DNA of 62,084 bases from an uncultured Flavobacteriaceae bacterium (lineage in GTDB: Bacteria; Bacteroidota; Bacteroidia; Flavobacteriales; Flavobacteriaceae). Location of the stretch: positions 1 through 62,084 of the forward strand of contig CALGUD010000027.1 of the NCBI GenBank assembly GCA_937901915.1, read 5' to 3'. A program made the position numbers and the translations under genes. The notes beneath the pieces are model-generated. The model worked only from the letters and a program-made list of their open reading frames with translations. It was not told where the DNA came from and ran no database searches. Positions 6,984-16,000 of this stretch are shown here, one piece after another (within the stretch, counting starts at the first letter, position 1; each line of letters begins with the position of its first letter).

Positions 6984-7391
6984 ATGTCAAAAACTACCAA
7001 GCCAAGCGCTTTTGATCTTCGCCTTGCTTCCCCTGAAGCCCAATGTACTTATTTGGGAGATTACATAGAAGCTTCCACCACTATTTCGGGACTAGATCAA
7101 AGCCAAACTTCAACAACCTTTAATTCAGCCGCAGGACCTTTTATTCCCCCAAGCAATATTATCCTTACTCCGCAGAACTTAACTCAAAAAAATATTGAAC
7201 TACAATCTGGAGAGCAGAAGTTGTTTATCGAGGAAATCTTTTTGACCCCTCCTAATAATGAGCAAGAAGGCTTTGTATCCCTTAAGAGCAAGTTTACAGA
7301 TATTTATGGGAAAGGAGAGAAATATTATGTTGGGATTATTGCTCATTGGATACAGGGAGAAATTGTAATGTGTTCAAATTCAAAAGATTAA
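6984..7391 (+). CDS. Small paralogous protein A of the giant-gene cluster
   Basis: The 135-aa product is a clear paralogue of the next gene. Shared landmarks in order are DLRLASPEAQ/DLKAASAETQ, Y(L/I)GDYI.A, ISG..QTSTTFN, FIPP.NIIL.PQN, and a C-terminal FTDIYGKGEKYYVGIIAHW. It has no signal peptide or membrane segment and looks all-beta and Thr/Ser/Pro-rich. I do not recognise the family. Tandem duplication, small size and position ahead of a strong terminator suggest a high-copy product, possibly a structural subunit. That is inference. Confidence 0.8.
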   Translation: MSKTTKPSAFDLRLASPEAQCTYLGDYIEASTTISGLDQSQTSTTFNSAAGPFIPPSNIILTPQNLTQKNIELQSGEQKLFIEEIFLTPPNNEQEGFVSLKSKFTDIYGKGEKYYVGIIAHWIQGEIVMCSNSKD

Positions 7392-7424
7392 AATTTTTAC
7401 TAACCTTTATAAAAACCATTAATT

Positions 7425-7799
7425 ATGTCTAAAAAAAAATTAACTGTTCAAGATTTAAAAGCAGCTAGTGCAGAAACCCAGAATAAGTACATTGGGGATT
7501 ATATTACTGCCACGAGTGTTATTACAGGTACATCCCGTGATCAAACATCTACCACCTTTAATACATCAGCTGGACAGTTCATTCCACCGGTCAACATTAT
7601 TTTAAACCCACAAAATCCTATTCAACGGGATATAGATCTGGTAGCTGGCCGACAGAAATTAAATATCGAAGAGATTAAATTGGTACCGCCTAATCCGGAA
7701 CAGGAAGGATTTGTTAATTTGATTTGTACTTATACAGATATTTATGGAGAGGGAGAGAAGTATTTCTCAGGTTTAATTGCAAATTGGAGCCTGGCTTAG
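7425..7799 (+). CDS. Small paralogous protein B of the giant-gene cluster
   Basis: This 124-aa paralogue of the preceding gene (gap 33 bases) keeps the same order of conserved blocks: YIGDYITATSVITG, QTSTTFNTSAGQFIPP, a PPNPEQEGFVNL segment and a C-terminal TDIYGEGEKYFSGLIANW. It lacks the short C-terminal extension of protein A. There is no signal peptide. A hairpin terminator with an eight-T tail begins 35 bases after the stop, so the two small genes can be transcribed in excess over the large downstream genes. No function can be assigned from sequence. Confidence 0.8.
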   Translation: MSKKKLTVQDLKAASAETQNKYIGDYITATSVITGTSRDQTSTTFNTSAGQFIPPVNIILNPQNPIQRDIDLVAGRQKLNIEEIKLVPPNPEQEGFVNLICTYTDIYGEGEKYFSGLIANWSLA

Positions 7800-7833
7800 T
7801 CTTTTTAGTGCTAATCTAGATCAAGGTTTTAAT

Positions 7834-7893
7834 GGGCTTGCTCAGGCGGGTTGTAAATTAAATCAATAACCCGTTCGGGCAAGCTCTTTTTTT
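7834..7893 (+). terminator. Strong intrinsic terminator inside the cluster
   Basis: GGGCTTGCTCAGGCGGGTT (7834-7852) pairs with AACCCGTTCGGGCAAGCTC (7867-7885) over most of its length around a 14-nt loop, and T8 follows at 7886-7893. It lies between small gene B and the 1197-aa gene. Partial read-through would give a high ratio of small to large proteins. Confidence 0.85.
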
Positions 7894-7931
7894 AATCACC
7901 TGGTTGTCATTCAATCAGCAATTCATGTATT

Positions 7932-10900
7932 ATGCCTGAAACGATCTTTACACAAGCCGAACCTAATGGTTCTCTTTATTTAAATAATGGAACAGGGATA
8001 GGTTGGTCGGCTTTTTTGTTGCCCAAAGGATTTAAGCCAACTGAAGAGAGTTATACACTAGCAGAAGCCTGGGGTCTTCAAAAAGCAAGTCCTTCTGTTT
8101 TAGGCTATTTCCTTTTTTGCCGAAGTGCCCCTACTGACCTGAGTCAATTTGTGGAAGAAGTATGGTCTTATTTCTCTGACCAAGGTATACAATCTGGCGC
8201 ATATTTGGCTTGGTTTAATGCTCCATATGCAAGCCCAACTGATAACAATACGATTTTGCTAAAAGCTGACACTATGAGCTTCGCTAAATCTATTGTAGTC
8301 GATAAGGATTTTAGCTTGTTGTTTGGAGGCTACATCGAATTATTTATATCAGGAGGTGGAAACGCTGGGGTCAACCTTAGCGTCAATACCGATGGCGATG
8401 CCATTCTTTTTAAATATTTTGATAATATATCTCAAATTAAATTTGAGCCAAAAGATAATCCGGGAATATCTAATGTGGATTTTGAAATGCCTCTACCATT
8501 TGATGGCCCTCTAAGAGGTTGTTTTCAACCTGATTTTTCCCTCGATGCTTCTATCCAGGCTTACAATTCTTTTGATATAGCCCTCAAATATTTTTTCCCC
8601 CAGGATGAAAACATTATTGAACTGAATTATCCGTTATTCAACAATTATCAAAATGGATGGAAACTCCGCTTCGTCTCTAGCTTAGATTTTTGGGATCAAC
8701 TCAATACCAATTATGATCCATTAGTTCAAAGCGGTGACCTACGTACCTACATTGCTTTTGATGGAATGAAAAATAAAAATTCCGGAGAAGAAAAAAATAT
8801 TCCCATCCCGGCCCAGTCACTTACTGATTATGCTGCAGAGATGACCTTGTTGCCCAATATTGCCTTTACCGAAGTCCCCTATCGCATTGTACAACCCAAT
8901 GGAAGCATGTTGGTTTTTAGTCAGCGTAAGGTAGGTTCAGAAGATAGATATTACCTCGTACCGCAAGGAAACTTCCATCTTGGCTTTGACCCTGGCGCAA
9001 ATCCGGGAGCAGCGACTAACGGGCAATACAATTTACTCTGTGGTATCGCTGGTACAGAAACCATTAGTTTTACGCCTGCTTCCGATGAGCCAGAAGCACC
9101 ATATATGGGCGATATTATAAGCTTTTATTCTGGTCAGGCAGCTTATGCGCCTATTTTTCCATTTCCGGAAGTAAACCTTTTTAATCCTCCCGATTATGAA
9201 GGTGACCCCTTAATGAAATCAGAATATCATACAGCTTGGCTCAATATAATACCTGCCAACAGCAAATCTAATTTGTACAGCTCACAACCGGAAGGATCAA
9301 TGCTATATAGCAAAGATAGTGAAGTCCATATGGCTACTCCGGAGTTTCTGGGATTTTTTGAACCCAGTATTTTGGTTTCTCCTAATTTAGGTTTTTGTTT
9401 TCCCATGGTATTTTACCAGGGCTTTGATACTTACATTGAAGCCGGTTTTAACGAGTTTGAGTTTCAAATTATACTCCCTAGCCGTAAATCAATAATTAAT
9501 CATGGTGCCGCAATATCAGCGCAAAGTAAATATAAATATCACAATCCGATTTTAAGGGCTAGTGCAACAGCTACAGCAGCAACAACCAATCAAGGGTTAA
9601 TTGTAAATGTTGAAACCGATGGTAACTGGAGTGAATTACAATTAGCTAAAAACGATGTGCTTGGAAATATTTATGAACTTAAATTTACCAATCTTGCGTC
9701 TCAATTAAAAAGTGCTTTCCAAACCAATCAGCAATTTCTGGTCATTACCGATAATACTTTTTTGGGAACTTTAACATCATCGGATATTCAAAATGAAGGT
9801 GCCGCTTTTTACAATAAAATGTCAATCCAGGAATGGGCGTTCGATATCAATACAGGGGTTGATAACCTTTATGGGGATTATAAAAATGTACTGATCTTTA
9901 AATTCTGTGATGGCTCCCTGAAAGATCGTGTTATGAATCCCCAGGATTGGACTGAAGCTGGTAATTTTAATAGTACAGATAACAATGGACTGACTGCAGT
10001 CTCTCAATGGCTCCAAGATTATATTGCTGATGCAGAACAACAATACCTGGAATTTAATAACGCTTTCTATAAAAAGTTCCATGACATTGTCAATGACAAG
10101 AACTGGTGTGGTATTCTGGCATTGAAAGTAGATTTAAACCTCACGGAGTTACCTGTAGAAATTCAGGGCCTATTGGCAGGAATTGACCTCTCCAACTTCT
10201 TTGGTCATCACATGGGAATAGAAGTTAGCAGGGTAGATATAACTGAAGAAGTAAAAATGGAAGATGTGTCTTCCCTCTTTGGTTTGATTGACTATAACGA
10301 CAAAGCCTATGTACAACAATTAAAAGCTGGAGATGATCCAAATAAACCTGTTCCTCCGGATGGTAATATATATGATTTTAAAGTACTGACATTGCAGGTG
10401 CTTTTTGAAAATACCAGCATTAAAGACTTTATTAGTAAGGCGCAGTTAACGATGAATGAACTGTTTTCAGATACGGTGGTTGCCAAACCGGGAACTGAAG
10501 GTTCGGGAGAATTTTCTACCGTTGTATATAATGGTACTTATGAAAATCAAGATGGGGAATCGACGTACTCTTTCAATGTTGCCAATCCCGGACAACGAAT
10601 GTTTTTTAACAATAACCTTCTTAGTTATATATCATTCAGTAAATCCCAGTTCAATACTTTGGTCAAGGAAGGCGAAAGTGGTTCTTCTCAGGTTCAAACT
10701 CGATTTTTACTTTGGGGATATATGCATTTTGAAGCGATTCCAAATTATGATGTTTTCTCTTTTGGAGCTGAAGGAGGGTATGAAAAAGAAGGTCAGGGCT
10801 ATGGGTTGGCCTATGCTAATTTATATATTACTATGGATTTTGCATTAGATACACCTACTGTACGGACATTTACTTTTAATGCGCTGGATGTAAGTTTTGA

Positions 10901-11525
10901 CCCAGAACAAAGTACCTCTAGAATAAATAGTTTATTCCCCAATTTTGCCTTAAAACTCAATAATCTAGTAGTAGGAACAGAAGAAAAATATCCTGGTGAC
11001 CTAGGGTATCTTCCTGTAGGTGTTCAAATGAATTCCAGTCGATTGGATGGCAATTGGTACGGTTTGGAACTGGAAGTAAATATGGGAGGGCCCGGGGCTT
11101 TAACATCTGCTGCAGGATTTGATTCCACAATGATGCTGGCCTGGGCGCCCGGAAAAAAAATAGTAAATAGTAAAGGTGAAAAAGACACCAGTTATAATGC
11201 CTATATAGGGATAAAACTACCCGGTACCAGTAATGATGCCAAACTGCTTAGTTTACAAGGCGTATTAAAAGTTGCTGTAGGCGATCTCTTTTTACAATAC
11301 TATGAAGAAGGTAATTATTTCTCGCTTCGTATGAGCGACATTAGCCTAAAGTTTCTTGGCATAGCCAAACTTCCATCTAACGGTTATATTAATTTCTTCA
11401 TTTTCGGAAACCCTAATGCTGATGGGAAAAAAGAAAATCTGGGATGGTATGCCGCCTACAATAAAATTAATAAAAAAGCAACATCTACAACGCATAAAAC
11501 CATTCCTAAAACAAACTCAAAATGA
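7932..11525 (+). CDS. Large beta-rich protein of the giant-gene cluster (1197 aa)
   Basis: The 1197-aa protein has no signal peptide and starts MPETIFTQAEPNGSLYL. It consists of many amphipathic beta-strand segments separated by Gly/Asn/Asp-rich turns, with few charged helices (one near residues 690-720). The last 80 residues (FSLRMSDISLKFLGIAKLP, then FFIFGNP, then LGWYAAYN) resemble the closing segment of DUF6603-type proteins as I remember them, which would relate it to the giant protein downstream. The stop codon overlaps the next start as ATGA, so translation is probably coupled. No enzyme motif is visible. An elongated scaffold or binding surface is the most I would infer. Confidence 0.75.
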   Translation: MPETIFTQAEPNGSLYLNNGTGIGWSAFLLPKGFKPTEESYTLAEAWGLQKASPSVLGYFLFCRSAPTDLSQFVEEVWSYFSDQGIQSGAYLAWFNAPYASPTDNNTILLKADTMSFAKSIVVDKDFSLLFGGYIELFISGGGNAGVNLSVNTDGDAILFKYFDNISQIKFEPKDNPGISNVDFEMPLPFDGPLRGCFQPDFSLDASIQAYNSFDIALKYFFPQDENIIELNYPLFNNYQNGWKLRFVSSLDFWDQLNTNYDPLVQSGDLRTYIAFDGMKNKNSGEEKNIPIPAQSLTDYAAEMTLLPNIAFTEVPYRIVQPNGSMLVFSQRKVGSEDRYYLVPQGNFHLGFDPGANPGAATNGQYNLLCGIAGTETISFTPASDEPEAPYMGDIISFYSGQAAYAPIFPFPEVNLFNPPDYEGDPLMKSEYHTAWLNIIPANSKSNLYSSQPEGSMLYSKDSEVHMATPEFLGFFEPSILVSPNLGFCFPMVFYQGFDTYIEAGFNEFEFQIILPSRKSIINHGAAISAQSKYKYHNPILRASATATAATTNQGLIVNVETDGNWSELQLAKNDVLGNIYELKFTNLASQLKSAFQTNQQFLVITDNTFLGTLTSSDIQNEGAAFYNKMSIQEWAFDINTGVDNLYGDYKNVLIFKFCDGSLKDRVMNPQDWTEAGNFNSTDNNGLTAVSQWLQDYIADAEQQYLEFNNAFYKKFHDIVNDKNWCGILALKVDLNLTELPVEIQGLLAGIDLSNFFGHHMGIEVSRVDITEEVKMEDVSSLFGLIDYNDKAYVQQLKAGDDPNKPVPPDGNIYDFKVLTLQVLFENTSIKDFISKAQLTMNELFSDTVVAKPGTEGSGEFSTVVYNGTYENQDGESTYSFNVANPGQRMFFNNNLLSYISFSKSQFNTLVKEGESGSSQVQTRFLLWGYMHFEAIPNYDVFSFGAEGGYEKEGQGYGLAYANLYITMDFALDTPTVRTFTFNALDVSFDPEQSTSRINSLFPNFALKLNNLVVGTEEKYPGDLGYLPVGVQMNSSRLDGNWYGLELEVNMGGPGALTSAAGFDSTMMLAWAPGKKIVNSKGEKDTSYNAYIGIKLPGTSNDAKLLSLQGVLKVAVGDLFLQYYEEGNYFSLRMSDISLKFLGIAKLPSNGYINFFIFGNPNADGKKENLGWYAAYNKINKKATSTTHKTIPKTNSK

Positions 11526-13006
11526 ATGCTTTAATAAAACAATTTTCCACACTGTTCCTACTGTTGTTTTTTGCAGGCACTATGCATGCTTCTCAATTAG
11601 ATATTCATCATATTGGTGTAGGTCAAGGAGATGCCACGCTTTTTGTTTTTACCTATGATGATGGCAGTACCGTGAATATTTTGATCGATACTGGTAATAG
11701 TAACGGTAAAGGAACCGAAGTTTTTAATTATTTGGTAGCAGTAATTCCTAAAACAGCGAATCGTAAAATCGACATTTTAATTACATCCCATTTACATAGT
11801 GATCACTATGGCGGTACCCCTAAATTATTGGAACTACTAGGAACCAATAATTGGCCCGTTTTTAAAATTATTGATCGCAATGGCGGTGTATCACCAAATC
11901 CTGGTGTAGCATGTTATACTACGGATGGAGTTGTTGTGGATAATGATCCGGTTCCTCCTGAATATGGAGAGCCGGGATCTGCTTTGTATAAGCGTTATAT
12001 AGCTGCCTGTGATAAATATTTCCCAGGAAAGAGAGAAAATTATAAAGTTGGGACTGAACTATTTAGTCAAGTTTTAGGAAAGGCAGATCATCCTTTTAAA
12101 TTTTGGAGCCTGGCAAATAATGCCTGTATTCTTAGTGATTATGGGACAAATAGAGCTGATTGTTTTGAGCCTAATAATGAAAACGATCTTTCCAATGCCT
12201 GGTTGATACAATATGATGGATTTAAATATTTTACAGGAGGTGATATTGGCGGTGGCGGAGGCTCATATCTCGATTTAGAAGAACCACTTTGCGATGCTTT
12301 TCTCACTTGGCCTGACTTTGACAGTTTTCATTTTTGTAGTTTTAAAGTGAGCCACCATGGAAGTGCGCACAGTACAAATTCTGAATTTGTAAGCACTGGA
12401 TGCGCGAATCCTACTTTAGCCATTGTACCTTCAGCCTTGCGATCCTTTAGCGGTACTCAAATTCCAACCAAAGAAACCTTAGACCGTATTGCTGATAACC
12501 GAACAGGCCTGCTTTATACCTTTATTAAAGATGACGGTGTCTATTATGGCGGATCTGTGAAACAATACAATCATGTTTTGTTAACAATAAGTAATCCCGG
12601 GTTTGGACAAAATATTCCTATGAAAGTAAAGCAGGTAAAAGTTAATAAAAGTACTTTAGAAGGGGTTGAGTCATGGGGGGATGTTACGATTACCTGTTCT
12701 AAAAATCATAAAGCGCCATCTGCTCAGTATACCCATTCAAATCTGGATGGTTATTTCACTTCAAATTCACAGGCCCACTCAAAGCTGGATGGGTCTGTGT
12801 CTTCTGACTTTCATGATCATAAAGATGAAGAGACAGAAGCAACATCTGCAGTGACCTCAAAAAGCAAGTCTAAATTGGATCGGAAATTAGAGAGACTGGA
12901 ACAAAAAAAAATGAAAAAAAAACAACGTCTTTTACGTCGGGAACGAAAAATGTTGAAAAGATTAAAAAAGCAAAGTGTAAAATTACATAAGAAGGAAAGC
13001 TTTTAA
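11522..13006 (+). CDS. Secreted ComEC-like metallo-beta-lactamase-fold protein
   Basis: The 494-aa product has a signal peptide (LFLLLFFAGTMHAS) and begins its domain with LDIHHIGVGQGDATL, the typical opening of ComEC/Rec2-type MBL domains. The metal ligands are present: HLHSDH at residues 90-95, Asp241 (TGGDIGG) and His278-His279 (SHHGSAHS). In Bacillus ComEC this domain is a DNA-degrading module. Here there is no competence membrane channel, so the substrate is open. After about residue 400 comes a Ser/Thr/His-rich linker and then a strongly basic C-terminus (KKMKKKQRLLRRERKMLKRL) that is helical and suited to binding nucleic acid or another polyanion. It starts inside the stop of the upstream gene. 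Confidence 0.85.
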   Translation: MNALIKQFSTLFLLLFFAGTMHASQLDIHHIGVGQGDATLFVFTYDDGSTVNILIDTGNSNGKGTEVFNYLVAVIPKTANRKIDILITSHLHSDHYGGTPKLLELLGTNNWPVFKIIDRNGGVSPNPGVACYTTDGVVVDNDPVPPEYGEPGSALYKRYIAACDKYFPGKRENYKVGTELFSQVLGKADHPFKFWSLANNACILSDYGTNRADCFEPNNENDLSNAWLIQYDGFKYFTGGDIGGGGGSYLDLEEPLCDAFLTWPDFDSFHFCSFKVSHHGSAHSTNSEFVSTGCANPTLAIVPSALRSFSGTQIPTKETLDRIADNRTGLLYTFIKDDGVYYGGSVKQYNHVLLTISNPGFGQNIPMKVKQVKVNKSTLEGVESWGDVTITCSKNHKAPSAQYTHSNLDGYFTSNSQAHSKLDGSVSSDFHDHKDEETEATSAVTSKSKSKLDRKLERLEQKKMKKKQRLLRRERKMLKRLKKQSVKLHKKESF

Positions 13007-13050
13007 TTATTTGTTCATTATAGCACTTTCTAAATAGAAAACCACATAAC

Positions 13051-16000
13051 ATGACTCTAAACGAAATAGCCGAACAACTCAAAGCTGCTGCCATTGCAGG
13101 GGGCGGGAAACTATTGCTCGATAATTCGATAATTCAAACCGATAGTTGGCAAATCGTGTTGGACCTTATTAATCCACAGGTATTAGAATTAACACTAGAC
13201 CCAGAGAAAGATATATATATCGAAGAAGATGTCCTATACGTGAAAGGACAAGGGCCTTTGTATAATAGTACGGGCGTTTCGGAAGCACAAATAAAAGGAG
13301 AGGTAGAAGCAGATAGGGTTTGTGAACTAATCTCCACGATTGGCAATATGGAACTATCAGACATCCCTAATTCCGATATGGGATTAATCGATAATCCTAC
13401 TTTGTGGGTGCCAAGCTACAATTTTTCTGATATCTCTTTAGCGGTTAGTTCTGAAAGCAAAACATTAAATCTGGGTAAAGAAGACTCTGCACAAAGCTAT
13501 GATATCCTACCGTCCTTAAAAATTAACTTAAATGATTTAGGTTTTGCTGTAACTAAAATTTATTATTCCAATACGCTCTTTAATTATACATTTAATATTA
13601 GTGGTGCCTTTAGCATAAGTGATATTGCCATTCCTGTAAGAGTGGAACTGCCAACAACCTCTGTTTCTACTCAAGAATGGAATTTGGTACTAGGAAAAAA
13701 AGGCGATTATCTTATCAATCTTGCGGACACTTTTAATCTACTAGGCGGTGTTAATGCTTTTCAAGAAATGCCATCTGATATGACTGCCGTAGGTGGTTTC
13801 GGGATTATAGAAATGAGTATACTGTTTAGTAACACAGAAGATACAACTACTATTGCTAACGTTATGGTGCAATTTGGCTGTAATGACTGGACAGTAGTCG
13901 ACGGTTTTGTGATTAAGGAAGCTGCGGTTACAATCTCTGTAAACAAGCCTTTTCAAAAGGAAATGACCGTAACCTCGATAATCACTGGAGAATTTCATTT
14001 AGGAACTACAACTACTTATATTTTTACACTTTCAATGTTCTTAGGAACTGGAAGTCAAGATTGGGTGATGACCTTAACAGCAAATATCCCCTTAGACAAT
14101 ATTTCGGTTTTTGAAGCATTGCCAGGGGGCTTAGATGTCGCTGAGCTTAACTTGCCTGAGGATGTGAGTACTGCAGAATTAAGGGTCAATGAATTTACAA
14201 TTACATACAATCCCACCTCAAAAACCATGGGGTATATGTTGTTGGACGTGTCATTACAAGCTGTTTGGTATTTTTACTATAGTAGTACCGGCGAACCACT
14301 TTTGGGTATAGGAAACCCCTATTTATATCTTAAAATAGAGAACCCTATTCCCTCTGCGACAGATCAAGCAAACCCTAATCGAATTATTAACCTCAATGCG
14401 GGAGGCAGTATTTTTATTGATACCACTACCCTACTGGTAACCTCTTCTTATTCAAATGCGCCAACAGCCTGGTCATTTGCTATTGCTCAGGAACCTAACT
14501 CTGTATTATCTCTAACAAGTCTGGTAGAAAAACTCCTGCCTGATTATAATATGGATAATCTACCCAGCTTTGTGCCTGCCGATATAAAACTCAGCGGTTT
14601 TGGGATCAAAGTTTTTTCCGATCCGGCTACCGGTACTAATAACTATGAATTTAAAGGCGAAACAATTATTGATTGGGATGTAAAAATAGGAACCATCCCC
14701 TTAAGTGCTAAAGCCAGTTTTTATGTTGCCTATAAAAGTACAGGGGAAGCAGTAGGTAAACTTAGTATGGGGGCTACTATTTCTCAATTGGATCTAACGG
14801 TAGGGTATGAATTTAATGACACTGAGAAATGTCTCTTTGTAGATTGGAATCTGTTTAAAGGTAGTTATTGTACGACAAAAGAAGGAGGTAAGTATATTAA
14901 AATTGAAATGAATGACATTAGTTTTGGAGGGATCCTGGAGATGTTGGTCTTAGTGGTTCAGCCAAGTCTAACCAGTTATTCACTACCTGCCCCTTGGAAT
15001 TTATTGAATGAAATTTCATTAAAAGGCTTGACCCTTAAAATTGATGTTTCTAAAAAGCCTTATGATGTTGAAATTACCTATACTTTACCCAAGCCTATTG
15101 ATCTCGGATTTCTCAAAGTGGATGCCCTCAACTTTAAAAAACCAGATCCGGATGCAGGGGAAACTTCTTATGTAAATATAGAGTTGTCTGGTTCTTACCT
15201 TGGCGGAAAACCAATTCCTGAGTGGAAATCACCTAACGAATCACCCCCGGAAGTGCCTGGACAAGGGAATGATTATTTTGACTTGCGACTCCTGGCACTT
15301 GGTCAGCGGGTATCTATCAATGGTTATGAAGACTTAAAAACTATCAAGGAAGTTATTACAGCTATGCGCGACATTCCAAGCACAGGTGGTTCTTCCAATC
15401 CAGTAGATGGACAAATGAAACCAGGATATCCTGTTTTTAATAATGACAGCAACTGGCTCATTGCTACCAATTTTGGTATTTTAAAAGTGGGGAATGATTA
15501 TACGGTAGATTTATCGGTTGTTTTCAACGATCCTGAACTCTATGGTTTGCGTATTGAAATGGCAGGTGCCAAAGCCAAAATATTTAATGGGCTGAAGTTC
15601 GAGATCATGTACAAAAAGATCAGTGATTCGGTCGGAATGTATCAAATAGAACTAACCTTGCCAGATATCATGCGCTATCTTCAATTTGGTGTGGTAAGTA
15701 TTATTCTGCCAGTTATTGTTATCCAAATTTATACCAATGGAGATTTCTATTTTGATATAGGTTTTCCCCATAATGATGATTTCTCACGTTCCTTCACGGC
15801 TACGGCTATTATTTTAGGTATTCCATTCAGGGGTTCTGCAGGGTTCTACTTTGGTAAGCTTAGCAACGAAACTGCTACTCAAGTTCCTGAAACTACTTCA
15901 GGTACTTTTAACCCGGTTATTATTTTTGGTTTAGGAATTCAGGTCGGGATTGGTTACGATATGCAATACGGTATTCTCAAAGCAGGGTTTAGTTTAATGT

